DNA of 64,000 nucleotides from Arachnia propionica (GTDB taxonomy: Bacteria; Actinomycetota; Actinomycetes; Propionibacteriales; Propionibacteriaceae): positions 372,001 through 436,000 of the forward strand of contig NZ_CP146373.1 in the NCBI RefSeq assembly GCF_037055325.1, in the 5' to 3' direction. The stretch's first letter is position 1. Each line of letters opens with the position of its first letter. The position numbers and the translations under genes are program-made. Below the pieces are notes generated by a model. That model had not been told where the DNA came from, made no database searches, and saw nothing but the letters and a program-made list of their open reading frames with translations. Positions 50,808 through 59,438 of the stretch are shown here, in pieces.

Positions 50808-51194
50808 ATGGATCAGCGACGACTGCGTGCGGTGCTGTGGGATTTCGATGGTGCCGTAGTCGATTCGGAACTGATGTGGATCGAATACGAGAAAGACGAG
50901 CTCGCCCGGCACGGCGCGTCGTGGTCCGACGAGCAGCTCAAGGACCGGATCGGGGAGCCCGCGATCGTCACAGCACAGCGAATCTCCGAGTCCTGCTCGG
51001 GCGCGATCACCCTCGCCCAGGCTTATGAGGACTCGGTGCCGGGAACCGAAGCTGTCTCCGCCATGGGGACGGCTGTCCTGGCCGTACCATTGCGGGACTG
51101 CCCCGGAGCGAGACCTCGGAGGCTGCTGCGCGAAGGCAGCCTGGAAGGCCTGGATGTCGAATGCCTGGAGAAGACCTGGAGGAGCCAGTGGTGA
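50808..51194 (+). pseudogene. HAD-family phosphatase with internal deletion
   Basis: 128 residues in an intact frame, against ~220 for the family. The N-terminus has motif I VLWDFDGAVVDSE (Asp12, Asp14) and the start of the cap domain. The next recognisable block is QAYEDSVPGTEAVSAMGTAVLAVP (residues 71-93), the motif IV region that normally sits ~100 residues further on. Motif II (Ser/Thr) and motif III (Lys) are missing. The simplest reading is an in-frame internal deletion leaving a dead or altered protein. GAGGAAT precedes the ATG. Its 3' end overlaps the trmI start. Confidence 0.75.
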
Positions 51195-52087
51195 ATCTGT
51201 CGGGGGTCCGGACCGGACCGCTCGTGGTGGGGGAGCGAGTGACGCTGACCGACCCCAAGGGACGCAGGAAATCAGTGGTCTTGAGGGAGGGGGCCGTTTG
51301 GCACACCACGAAGGGGGCGGTCAAGCACGACGACCTGATCGGTGGCCCTGATGGTGTGACGGTACGCTCCGCAGGCGGCACCGAATACTTGGCGCTGCGC
51401 CCTCTGCTGAACGAGTTCATGGTTGCGATGCCCCGGGAAGCGGCGGTCGTCTACCCGAAGGACGCTGCCCAGATCGTGATGTGGGCAGATATTTTTCCCG
51501 GGGCCAGGGTGTTGGAGGCGGGGGTCGGTTCGGGGGCCTTGTCGCTGGCCTTGCTGCGAGCCATTGGCCCGCTCGGGAAGCTGTACTCCTATGAACGCCG
51601 ACAGCAGTTCGCTGATGTCGCCCGTAGGAATGTGGAGAACTTCATTGACGGGGAACACCCCGCGTGGAAACTGACCGTGGGTGACCTGGTGGAGGTGATA
51701 GCGGACGAACCCATCGATCGTGCCATCCTGGACATGCTGGCCCCTTGGGAGTGTGTGGACGCGGTAGGTGAGCGGCTCATCCCGGGCGGGGTGCTCTGCT
51801 GCTATGTCGCAACGACCACGCAACTCGGTCGGGTAATGGACACCTTCCGCGCCCATGGTGGTTTCACCGAACCGAGCGCGACCGAGACGACGGTGCGCGA
51901 CTGGCACGCCGAAGGTCTGGCGATCCGTCCTGGCCACGGCACCTCCGCCCACACCGGTTTCCTGGTGTTCTCCCGCCGCCTCGCTCCCGGGGTCAGCGCA
52001 CCCATCCGCAAACGACGCCCCGCACCGGGGGCCTACGGGCCCGATTACCAGGGGCCACGCCCGCTCAATATGCCGGAGTCGAACTGA
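51191..52087 (+). CDS. trmI: tRNA (adenine-58-N1)-methyltransferase TrmI
   Basis: 298 residues. It methylates A58 of tRNAs and acts as a tetramer. An N-terminal beta domain (VGERVTLTDPKGRRKSVVL, then KHDDLIGGPDGVTVRSAGG) precedes the methyltransferase core. SAM loop VLEAGVGSGALSLALLRAIGPLG and DRAILDMLAPWE are clear. The GTG at 51191 overlaps the HAD stop (GTGA) with GGAGGAG six bases upstream; an earlier ATG inside the HAD gene is also open. In mycobacteria trmI lies just upstream of proteasome genes; here tyrA follows directly. Confidence 0.94.
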   Translation: MNLSGVRTGPLVVGERVTLTDPKGRRKSVVLREGAVWHTTKGAVKHDDLIGGPDGVTVRSAGGTEYLALRPLLNEFMVAMPREAAVVYPKDAAQIVMWADIFPGARVLEAGVGSGALSLALLRAIGPLGKLYSYERRQQFADVARRNVENFIDGEHPAWKLTVGDLVEVIADEPIDRAILDMLAPWECVDAVGERLIPGGVLCCYVATTTQLGRVMDTFRAHGGFTEPSATETTVRDWHAEGLAIRPGHGTSAHTGFLVFSRRLAPGVSAPIRKRRPAPGAYGPDYQGPRPLNMPESN

Positions 52088-53148
52088 TGAGAGTGAGGAT
52101 CATCGGAACCGGATTGGTCGGTTCCTCACTCGGGATGGCTCTGAGGAGGGCAGGAATTGATGTTCTGCTGGAGGACCTGAGCCCCTCACATGCCAGGGTC
52201 GCCGCAGGCCTGGGGGCGGGGCGGGTCACCAGGGACGACGAACCTGTCGACGTCGTCGTGGTGGCTTCACCTCCGACGACGATCGCGGGAGTCGTGACGC
52301 GGATGCTGGAACGCCACCCGGAAGCTGTAGTCACCGACGTCGGCTCGGTGAAATCCTCCATCATCCGGGCGGTGACCGCTGCCAGCAACCGCCCCGAACG
52401 GTACGTGCCCGGCCACCCGATGGCCGGTTCCCAGCTCACCGGGCCTCTGACCGCCTCCGCCGACCTGTTCACGGACCGCACCTGGGTGATCACCCCCCAG
52501 GCCGGCAACAGCCCCGAGGATGTCGACCTGGTTCATCGGCTGGCTCGCCTCTGCGGGGCGCGCGTCGTGGAGCTCGATGCGGATCTCCATGACGAGGCTG
52601 TCGCCCAGGTCAGTCACGTACCGCACTTGATGAGCATCCTCACCGCCTCGCACCTGCGCGGAGTGCCGGGGGAGAACCTGATCCTGGCGGGACAAGGAAT
52701 CCGTGATGTGACACGCATCGCCGGTTCTGATCCCGGACTGTGGCGACAGATCATCACGACCAATTCCGTGGCCATCCGGAAAGAATTGAGCGAGGTGGCT
52801 GCGGACCTCGACTACCTGATCGGAGTGCTCGACCAGGATGAGCCTCTCGAGGCGTTTCTGGCTCTCGGGCAGCACGGCGCCATGGCCTTGCGTGGAAAAC
52901 ACGGGCAGGAACCGAAGGAACTTGCCGTGGTCACCGTCGAAATCCCGGATGAGCCACGCGCACTGACCCGGTTGTTTGGTGACGTCGGCGATTTCGGGTT
53001 CAATGTGGAAGATTTTGAGCTGACCCACGACGCCGTGCGCGAGGTGGGTTACCTATCCATCTCCGTGGAACGCCCCCAGGCCGAACGGTTCCGGGAAGAC
53101 CTGGAATCGCGCGGCTGGCGGGCCTGGCTGGACCGGGAGGGAAGCTGA
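52087..53148 (+). CDS. tyrA: Prephenate dehydrogenase with ACT domain
   Basis: 353 residues. It makes 4-hydroxyphenylpyruvate from prephenate for tyrosine. The NAD loop is IIGTGLVGSSLGMAL, and the catalytic region GHPMAGSQLTGP holds His. ATASADLF and VSHVPHLMSILTASHL follow. The last ~90 residues form an ACT-like regulatory domain (VTVEIPDEPRALTRLFGDVGDFGFNVEDFELTHD), implying feedback by tyrosine. The ATG overlaps the trmI stop by one base, and its stop overlaps the cmk ATG. Confidence 0.94.
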   Translation: MRVRIIGTGLVGSSLGMALRRAGIDVLLEDLSPSHARVAAGLGAGRVTRDDEPVDVVVVASPPTTIAGVVTRMLERHPEAVVTDVGSVKSSIIRAVTAASNRPERYVPGHPMAGSQLTGPLTASADLFTDRTWVITPQAGNSPEDVDLVHRLARLCGARVVELDADLHDEAVAQVSHVPHLMSILTASHLRGVPGENLILAGQGIRDVTRIAGSDPGLWRQIITTNSVAIRKELSEVAADLDYLIGVLDQDEPLEAFLALGQHGAMALRGKHGQEPKELAVVTVEIPDEPRALTRLFGDVGDFGFNVEDFELTHDAVREVGYLSISVERPQAERFREDLESRGWRAWLDREGS

Positions 53149-53807
53149 TGGATGATCTGGTGATCGCAATGGACGGGCCGAGCGGGGTCGGGAAATCCTC
53201 GACAGCGAAACGGGTGGCGCGAAAGCTCCGGCTCGCCTACCTTGACACGGGTGCCATGTACCGGGCTGTGGCCTGTGAGTTTGTTCGGCAGGGGCTGGAT
53301 CGCACCGATGAAACCGGGATCGGGGACCTGGCGAGAACGGCTGACCTACGGATCAGCACAAATCCGGATGCGCCTCGCGTGTACATCAATGGTCGAGATG
53401 TCACCGAGGAGATCAGGAAACCGGAGATCTCCGCGATTGTCTCGGCGGTGGCCGTTGTCCCGGAGGTGCGTCGCGTACTGATCGAGCGCATGCGCCGGAT
53501 TATCACGGAGCACGATCGTCGCATCGTCGTGGAGGGACGCGACATCACCACGGTGGTGGCTCCTGACGCCGAGGTGCGTGTGCTGCTCACCGCTGACGCG
53601 CAGGCACGCATTGGGAGGCGGGCCGCAGAGCTGGGGGAACGGGCCGATCAGGTTACGGTGACGGACTCGATCCTCAGGCGGGACCGCGACGACTCCACGG
53701 TCTCCAACTTTACCGAAGCCGCCTGCGGGGTGAACGTCATCGATTCCACGCACTTGGACCTCGACGAGGTCGTTGCGGAGATCCTGAAGTTGGTGCCCGA
53801 TGCGTGA
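53148..53807 (+). CDS. cmk: Cytidylate kinase
   Basis: 219 residues. It phosphorylates CMP and dCMP. P-loop AMDGPSGVGKSSTAK, then YLDTGAMYRAVA and RISTNPDAPRVYINGRDVTEEIRKPEI. VVEGRDITTVVAPDAEV and RRDRDDSTVSNF complete the CMP kinase pattern. It lies in the tyrA-cmk-(small gene)-der region typical of actinobacteria. Its 3' end overlaps the next gene by eight bases. Confidence 0.96.
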   Translation: MDDLVIAMDGPSGVGKSSTAKRVARKLRLAYLDTGAMYRAVACEFVRQGLDRTDETGIGDLARTADLRISTNPDAPRVYINGRDVTEEIRKPEISAIVSAVAVVPEVRRVLIERMRRIITEHDRRIVVEGRDITTVVAPDAEVRVLLTADAQARIGRRAAELGERADQVTVTDSILRRDRDDSTVSNFTEAACGVNVIDSTHLDLDEVVAEILKLVPDA

Positions 53808-54129
53808 TCCCCTTGATGTTCTCGTGTTCTACGTGCCCATCCCGGACACCGACCACGTGTTGGAGGAACTCTTCAGGGTCGGGGCTGGACACATCGGAAA
53901 CTACGACTCTTGCGCCTTCGTGGCCTCGGGGATGGGTCGGTTCCGGCCTCTGGAGGGAGCAGATCCCACCATCGGCAAGGTCGGTGACCTGGAAATGGTG
54001 ACGGAGAACCGAGTGGAGGTCACCTTCCCAAGAAGCCTGCGCGCCGCCGTTGTCGCTGCCCTTCGGCGGGCACATCCCTACGAGGAACCTGCGTTTCACG
54101 TGGTGGAGAACGCGGCTCAGGACTGTTGA
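53800..54129 (+). CDS. Small NIF3/CutA-like domain protein
   Basis: 109 residues. It resembles the inserted ferredoxin-like (CutA-type) domain of NIF3-family proteins standing alone. VLVFYVPIPDTDHVLEELFRVGAGHIGNYDSCAF and RRAHPYEEPAFHVVE (the conserved HPYEEP motif) are the key blocks. Such stand-alone proteins are common but of unknown function. The ATG lies in the last codons of cmk. It converges on the small hypothetical gene, overlapping it by 13 bases at their 3' ends. Confidence 0.85.
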   Translation: MRDPLDVLVFYVPIPDTDHVLEELFRVGAGHIGNYDSCAFVASGMGRFRPLEGADPTIGKVGDLEMVTENRVEVTFPRSLRAAVVAALRRAHPYEEPAFHVVENAAQDC

Positions 54130-54407
54130 ATCCGGGCCAGTACCAATTCCGCCACGTACAGCAGCTCGTTCTCGGACAGGTATCCGATGGCGCTCTCGTC
54201 GAACAGCCGGTCGTGAATCGCGGCGGCCTGCTCCGGGGACGCTGGTGAGCGGGATTCGTCGGCTTCTTCCGGGATGCGGTTGACGCCGTCGATGAGCAAT
54301 CGCAGGGCCATGTCGGTGTCGCCATGTCCCGCGCACTCAACGACGTCATCGCAGATCAATCGCGCACTGACCCACCACGGTGTGAACTTGAGTGCGATCA
54401 TGGTCAT
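54117..54407 (-). CDS. Small hypothetical protein downstream of the ABC-F gene
   Basis: 96 residues. Not recognised. It is mostly helical and acidic with MALRLLIDGVNRIPEEADES and a C-terminal ENELLYVAELVLARIQQS. The ATG overlaps the stop of the ABC-F gene (ATGA), and its 3' end overlaps the convergent gene by 13 bases. It is a plausible coupled gene. Confidence 0.65.
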   Translation of the reverse strand: MTMIALKFTPWWVSARLICDDVVECAGHGDTDMALRLLIDGVNRIPEEADESRSPASPEQAAAIHDRLFDESAIGYLSENELLYVAELVLARIQQS

Positions 54408-55984
54408 GGCGCCACATCACTCCGGTCGTGCAGTTCACCATCCCGAGACAACTCCACCACCCGGTCCAGGTGGAGACGCTCCAGCAGATCGGCGTCATGA
54501 CTCACAACCACCAGCGCTCCTGTATAAGTGGTGAGGCCATCCACCAGGGCATCGACGCTCTCGAGGTCCAGATTGTTGGTGGGTTCGTCCAGCACCAGCA
54601 ACTCCACCGGAGGATCGGCGAGCAGTACCCGAGCCAGTGCCACCCGGAACCGTTCGCCCCCGGACAGGGCGCCGACGAGACGTTCCGTCACATCTCCGCG
54701 CAGCAGGAACCGGGCCAACCGGGCGCGGATCTCGTGGGGTGGGGCCGACGGGCAGCCCCGTGTGATGCATTCGAGTACCGGGAGGTCATCGTCTAGTTCA
54801 AGGCGTTGGTCCAGGAAACCAATCCGGCCAGAGACCGCTTCCCGCACCAACCGGGCGAGCAGGGTTGACTTTCCCACGCCGTTGTCACCGACCAGCCCCA
54901 GACGCATCCCGCCGGTGACATGGATGCTCTGGTTGGAGCCGACGAGTTCCGCTAGCCCTCTGCCCCGTGTCGATCTCAGCTCTGGGAGATCGACGCTGAT
55001 CCGTTGCTCGCGGCGAACGGTTTTCTCCGCGGTTCGAAGCGCGTCCCGGGCCTCGTCGACCTTCCGGGCCGCCAGCTTGTTCGCCCGGCCTCTGCGTCCC
55101 TCGGCACTCGATTTGTACTCGGGATCGGACAGCCGCGGACCCTGCCGGATGGTGGTGAACCGTTGCCGGTCTTTGCGGTCTTGGCGGGAGGTAGCCACTT
55201 GCACCCGCATTCGTTCCCGCTGCTCGACCCGCAGCTTCTGCTCGGCGGTTCTGACGGCCCGCTCGGTGGCCTCCTGTTGGGTTCGCAGCTGATCCCGGTA
55301 GGCATCAAAATTGCCGCCGTGAACGGTAGCGGTGCCGTCGTGGATCTCCACGATCATCTCCATCAGGCGGAGCAGGGAGACGTCGTGGCTGACCACCACC
55401 AGCCCGCCGCGCCAATCACGGATCCAGTCGCACAGCCTTGCCCGGGCGGTGGCGTCCACATTGTTCGTCGGCTCATCGAGAAGCAGGACATGCGCCCCGT
55501 CCAATTCCAGTCCGGCCAGGGCGACCAATACGAGTTCCCCTCCCGAGAGGGTTTCGGCCGTGCGGGTAAGCAGATCCTCACCACGCAAGCTGGGAACACG
55601 GGCCGCCAGCAGAGCTAGCGAACGGGCCTCGACATCCCAGTCATTTCCCACGATCTCGAAGTCGGATTCTGCGATGCTCCCGGCCTCGATGGCACGCAGG
55701 GCGCGGAGCTTGGCGTCGATCCCGAGGAGCTGGGCGACGGTGTGTTCGCCGCGTTGTAGGAGGTCCTGCGGCAACCATGCGAGCCGTTCGGGAACTGAGA
55801 CGACCCCCGCGGTCGGTTGTAACTCTCCCGCGATCAGCCGCAGCAAGGTCGATTTGCCGGAACCGTTGCGTCCGACGACACCGACTCTGGTCGTCGGAAT
55901 GGTCAAGTCGAGGTCACGCACCAGAGGCGTGGCAGAGTGCTCGAAGGCGTAGGAAACGTTCGAAAAAATTATGGATGAAGGCAT
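54404..55984 (-). CDS. ABC-F family ATPase (ribosome-associated)
   Basis: 526 residues with two ABC domains and no membrane helices. Walker [10 protein letters not shown] and GDNGVGKST; signature [13 protein letters not shown] and [24 protein letters not shown] and [11 protein letters not shown] are the Walker B and D-loops. The linker between domains is long, basic and helical ([25 protein letters not shown]), as in ABC-F translation factors and antibiotic-resistance proteins. It may protect ribosomes from a drug or resolve stalled translation. A 7-codon leader ORF lies 70 nt upstream. AGGAGC precedes the ATG. Confidence 0.92.
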   Translation of the reverse strand: MPSSIIFSNVSYAFEHSATPLVRDLDLTIPTTRVGVVGRNGSGKSTLLRLIAGELQPTAGVVSVPERLAWLPQDLLQRGEHTVAQLLGIDAKLRALRAIEAGSIAESDFEIVGNDWDVEARSLALLAARVPSLRGEDLLTRTAETLSGGELVLVALAGLELDGAHVLLLDEPTNNVDATARARLCDWIRDWRGGLVVVSHDVSLLRLMEMIVEIHDGTATVHGGNFDAYRDQLRTQQEATERAVRTAEQKLRVEQRERMRVQVATSRQDRKDRQRFTTIRQGPRLSDPEYKSSAEGRRGRANKLAARKVDEARDALRTAEKTVRREQRISVDLPELRSTRGRGLAELVGSNQSIHVTGGMRLGLVGDNGVGKSTLLARLVREAVSGRIGFLDQRLELDDDLPVLECITRGCPSAPPHEIRARLARFLLRGDVTERLVGALSGGERFRVALARVLLADPPVELLVLDEPTNNLDLESVDALVDGLTTYTGALVVVSHDADLLERLHLDRVVELSRDGELHDRSDVAP

Positions 55985-56053
55985 GAAGGCTCCTGGGAAC
56001 GGCTGGATGCGCCGGACCGGAGCGCGGAACTGGCTCTACGGTGCAGCGCGGGG

Positions 56054-56077
56054 TCAGCAGTGCGCAGAGCCTGTCAT
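56054..56077 (-). promoter_or_regulatory. Short leader ORF (MTGSAHC) upstream of the ABC-F gene
   Basis: A 7-codon ORF on the minus strand has a GAAAGG ribosome-binding-like sequence seven bases before its ATG and ends with TGA 69 bases before the ABC-F start. Some ABC-F resistance genes are controlled by ribosome stalling on such leaders. No clear competing terminator was found, so the role is speculative. Confidence 0.4.
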
Positions 56078-56110
56078 CACGTGGCCTTTCGTCGGAAACA
56101 AGACGCCGCC

Positions 56111-56116
56111 AGTGTA
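56111..56116 (-). promoter_or_regulatory. Possible -10 element TACACT for the ABC-F gene
   Basis: TACACT on the minus strand lies ~34 bases upstream of the leader ORF, giving a leader of ~120 nt before the ABC-F ATG. No good -35 is visible. Confidence 0.4.
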
Positions 56117-56124
56117 GCGGAGCG

Positions 56125-56152
56125 TTGGAAGTTGGGGGTGGGCGGTTACGAT
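56125..56152 (+). promoter_or_regulatory. Probable promoter of der (TTGGAA-N16-TACGAT)
   Basis: TTGGAA (56125-56130) and TACGAT (56147-56152) are spaced 16 bp, giving a start near 56159 and a ~24-nt leader with AGGAGG before the der ATG. It is divergent from the ABC-F leader. Confidence 0.5.
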
Positions 56153-56182
56153 GATGCGTCGGTTCGCGATAGGAGGCGCAAC

Positions 56183-57520
56183 ATGAGCGAGGAATCCACG
56201 ATCAAGCCCGTGGTGGCGGTGGTGGGTCGTCCGAACGTCGGCAAATCCACGCTGGTCAACCGCATCCTGGGCCGCAGGGAGGCCGTGGTGCAGGATGTTC
56301 CGGGCGTCACCCGTGACCGTGTCTCGTACGACGCGAACTGGAATGGTCGCGAGTTCGTGCTGGTCGACACCGGCGGCTGGGTCTCGGACGCCAAGGGCAT
56401 GGCGCAGCAGATAGCGGAGCAGGCGGAGCTCGCGATCTCGATGGCCGATGCGGTGCTGTTCGTCGTCGACGCCACCGTGGGCACCCTCGACGAGGACGAG
56501 GCCGTGGTCAAGGTACTCAGACGTTCCAGGAAACCCGTGGTGCTGGCCGCGAACAAGGTGGACGACCAGCGCCACGAGGCCATGGCGGCCACCATGTGGA
56601 ACCTGGGGCTGGGGGAGCCGTACCCCGTCTCCGCCATGCACGGCAGGGGCTCCGGTGATCTCCTGGACGCGGTGCTCGCGGTCCTGCCGGAAGCTCCCCG
56701 GGAGAGTTTCGAAGAGATCGGCGGGCCGCGCCGGGTCGCGATCGTCGGGAAACCGAACGTGGGCAAGTCCTCGCTGCTGAACAAGCTGGCCCAGCAGCAG
56801 CGGGCGGTGGTCTCCGATGTCTCCGGAACCACCGTCGATCCCGTCGACGAGATCGTCGAGGTCGGCGGGACGGTGTACCGGCTCATTGACACCGCGGGTA
56901 TCCGCAAGCGTGTCAGGGAAGCCTCGGGGCACGAGTTCTACGCCAGCCTGCGCACCCAGACCGCAATCGAACGCGCTGAGGTCTGCGTGGTGGTGATCGA
57001 CGCCTCGACCCCGGTCACCGACCAGGATCTGCGCATCCTCACCAACGTCGAGGAAACGGGCCGGGCCCTGGTGATCGCCTTCAACAAGTGGGATCTCACC
57101 GACGAGGAGCGCCGCTGCTACCTAGAAAGGGAAATCGAACGCGACCTAGTCGCCTTCCGGTGGGCACCCACGGTCAACATCTCGGCGCTGACCGGACGCA
57201 ACGTCGACAAGTTGAGCAGGGCCATCGAGGCGGCGCTAGAAGGGTGGCAGACGCGTGTCTCCACCGGCAAGCTGAACTCCTTCCTGGGGCGTCTGGCCGC
57301 CTCCCATCCACACCCGGTGCGCGGCGGCAAACAACCGCGGATTCTTTTCGGCACGCAGGCCCACAACTGCCCGCCCACCTTCGTGTTGTTTACCAGCGGC
57401 CAGTTGGACGCCACATATATACGCTTCATCGAACGCCGTCTCCGTGAGGAATTCGGCTTTGTCGGCTCACCCATCCACCTGGAGATCCGGGCCAGAGAGA
57501 AACACAGGAACCGGCAGTGA
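56183..57520 (+). CDS. der: GTPase Der (EngA)
   Basis: 445 residues with two GTPase domains and a C-terminal KH-like domain. G1 motifs GRPNVGKST and [10 protein letters not shown]3 DTGG and DTAG; G4 NKVD and NKWD. The G2 region [12 protein letters not shown] is clear. The KH-like C-terminus includes [21 protein letters not shown]. Der aids 50S subunit maturation. AGGAGG fixes the ATG at 56183; a longer in-frame extension is unsupported. Confidence 0.97.
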   Translation: MSEESTIKPVVAVVGRPNVGKSTLVNRILGRREAVVQDVPGVTRDRVSYDANWNGREFVLVDTGGWVSDAKGMAQQIAEQAELAISMADAVLFVVDATVGTLDEDEAVVKVLRRSRKPVVLAANKVDDQRHEAMAATMWNLGLGEPYPVSAMHGRGSGDLLDAVLAVLPEAPRESFEEIGGPRRVAIVGKPNVGKSSLLNKLAQQQRAVVSDVSGTTVDPVDEIVEVGGTVYRLIDTAGIRKRVREASGHEFYASLRTQTAIERAEVCVVVIDASTPVTDQDLRILTNVEETGRALVIAFNKWDLTDEERRCYLEREIERDLVAFRWAPTVNISALTGRNVDKLSRAIEAALEGWQTRVSTGKLNSFLGRLAASHPHPVRGGKQPRILFGTQAHNCPPTFVLFTSGQLDATYIRFIERRLREEFGFVGSPIHLEIRAREKHRNRQ

Positions 57521-57635
57521 TCCGTTCGATCGCCGTTTCGAAGTCACGCTGTGGTCATCGGGGCGGGCAGAACCGGAATCCTTCGCCGTCAGGTCGTGGT
57601 CCTGCCGCCCATTGCCGCGGAACGCGTCCCGGGGG

Positions 57636-58472
57636 TCACTGCCCGGTGGCGACGGGACGCGTCGGATCGGTGATCCAGTCGCTCCACGAGCCCGGATAAA
57701 GGGCTGGGAGAGGCAATCCTGCGACCACCGAAGCCAGGGCGACGTGCGCCGCCTGGATACCGGATCCGCAGTAGACCCCGACTATGCCCTCGCCGGCTCC
57801 CACGGCCTCGAACTTCTCCCGCAATTCGCTGGCCGGCAGCAGGAATCCGTGCTCGTCGGCGAGTTCGAACGCTGGCAGCGAGCGGGCCCCGGGGATGTGC
57901 CCTGCCACGGGATCGACGGTTTCGCCAACACCTCGGAAGCGGTCTCCTGGGCGGGCGTCCAGGAGCATTCCGGTAGAGGCCAGCCCAGCCGCCTCATCGG
58001 CATCCAGCACTGCGGAGGAAGGATTGTTTCCCAGTCGGAAATCCCCCGGTGCCGGAGAAATGTTCCCCTGTTCCACCGGAAGACCGGCGGACTGCCAGGC
58101 CCCGAGACCGCCGTCGAGGACGAACGTGTCACCGTGCCCGTGGTGCTGCAGAAGCCACCATGCCCGAGCAGCGGCAATGGACCTCCAGTTGTCGTAGACC
58201 ACGACGGGCCGGTCGTTGCTGACCCCCGCGGCCCGCATCGCCGCCTCGAAGGCCTCGGGGTGAGGGAGCGGATGCCGTCCGCCAGGACCAATGCTCGGGG
58301 AAGCCAGCGCCGTGTCCATGTCCACCAGAACAGCCCCGGGGATGTGTCCCTCGAGGTAGTGCTCTTGGCCACCCGAGCTTCCCGGTCCTCCGAACCGCAC
58401 GTCGAGAAGGGTGATGTCTTGTTGCTGGCGCAGGGCGGCCAGTTGAGAAACAGTGATCAGTGGGTTCTGCAT
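57636..58472 (-). CDS. Tandem-rhodanese sulfurtransferase
   Basis: 278 residues, two rhodanese domains. The N-terminal inactive domain has LLDVRFG and HIPGAVLVDMD; the C-terminal active loop is VYCGSGIQAAH (catalytic Cys in the CGSG loop), like mercaptopyruvate sulfurtransferases. It moves sulfane sulfur from thiosulfate or 3-mercaptopyruvate; the natural donor is unknown. AACAGT lies six bases upstream of its ATG, a weak match to the leaderless pattern. It is convergent with der; no clear terminator is in the 115-bp gap. Confidence 0.9.
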   Translation of the reverse strand: MQNPLITVSQLAALRQQQDITLLDVRFGGPGSSGGQEHYLEGHIPGAVLVDMDTALASPSIGPGGRHPLPHPEAFEAAMRAAGVSNDRPVVVYDNWRSIAAARAWWLLQHHGHGDTFVLDGGLGAWQSAGLPVEQGNISPAPGDFRLGNNPSSAVLDADEAAGLASTGMLLDARPGDRFRGVGETVDPVAGHIPGARSLPAFELADEHGFLLPASELREKFEAVGAGEGIVGVYCGSGIQAAHVALASVVAGLPLPALYPGSWSDWITDPTRPVATGQ

Positions 58473-58528
58473 GGCCCCACTGTTTCACAGCCCCCGGTTT
58501 CGTCTCACGGGAGCCGGGCCTCATCGGG

Positions 58529-59377
58529 TCAGCCCTGCCCGAGAAGATCCGCCATGCTCATGGGAGACCGCCCGGTCAGGATCTGGACGCTGTCGGAGAC
58601 CACGTTCAGCTCCCCGGAGGCGATCGCGGTGTAGGTGGACACCCAGGCGTCGACCTGCCAGGCTGGGGCGCCGTAGTGGGCGCGCGAGGCGTAGGCCTCT
58701 TCCACGGTTTCCTCCCGATAGGTGACCTTCCGTCCCTGGGTCTGACCGATGATCCGGGCCATGTCCGTGAGCGAGAGCGTCTCCGGGCCCGTCATGTCGT
58801 AGGTGCGCTCCGCGTGGGATGACGGGTCGCGCAGGACCGCAACAGCTGATCGTGCTACGTCCTGCCTGGCGACTGCGCCCACCCGGCCGCTGCCTGCCGG
58901 GCCGCGCATCACCCCCTGCTCGTCCACGATCTCGGGGAAGAAATCCAGGTAGAACGAGTCACGCAGGAAGGTCCATGCCATTCCCGATTCGCGGATGTGC
59001 TGCTCGGTGTGCCAGTGGTCGCGGGCCAGGGTGAAGGTGGCATCCGGGGCGGCCGCCAGGAAGGACGTGTAGACGATGTGTCCGACCCCTGCGGTGGCTG
59101 CGGCGTCTACGAAGACCTGATGCTGCCGCACCCGGTCCGAGCTTTCCCCGGCGGAAACCATGAAGAGCACGTCAACCCCGGTCAGTGCCTTGCGGGAAGC
59201 CTCCGCGTCGCCGTATTCCATCACGGCCACGTCCCCCTCGAGCCGGGGCACCCGGCCGGCGTCGCGCACCAGCAACCTCAGCCGCGGAGCCAAGTCCTGC
59301 AGTCCACTCGCCACGGCCCCGCCGAGCTTCCCTGTGACTCCCGTGAGAGCGATGGTTACGGGGCGTGTCACTGTCAC
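58529..59377 (-). CDS. NmrA-like NAD(P)-binding oxidoreductase
   Basis: 282 residues. Rossmann loop ALTGVTGKLGGAVA (GxxGxxG), then VLFMVSAGESSDRVRQHQVFVDAA and ARSAVAVLRDPSSHAERTYDMTGPE. It belongs to the NmrA/atypical SDR group including quinone oxidoreductase-like QorB proteins. Substrate unknown. The GTG at 59377 is chosen for the AAGGAG ribosome-binding site five bases upstream; the open frame extends far upstream without support. It is divergent from the arginase-family gene. Confidence 0.85.
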   Translation of the reverse strand: MTVTRPVTIALTGVTGKLGGAVASGLQDLAPRLRLLVRDAGRVPRLEGDVAVMEYGDAEASRKALTGVDVLFMVSAGESSDRVRQHQVFVDAAATAGVGHIVYTSFLAAAPDATFTLARDHWHTEQHIRESGMAWTFLRDSFYLDFFPEIVDEQGVMRGPAGSGRVGAVARQDVARSAVAVLRDPSSHAERTYDMTGPETLSLTDMARIIGQTQGRKVTYREETVEEAYASRAHYGAPAWQVDAWVSTYTAIASGELNVVSDSVQILTGRSPMSMADLLGQG

Positions 59378-59438
59378 TGCCCGCTCCTTCCTAGTTTTCA
59401 CGATCGTTGATTCCGGGGTTTCCTGAGACCATGATTGC

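Noticed and set aside
57521-57635. Terminator between convergent der and the rhodanese gene
   Set aside because: Only a bulged inverted repeat with a loop of about 20 bases is visible, not a convincing hairpin.
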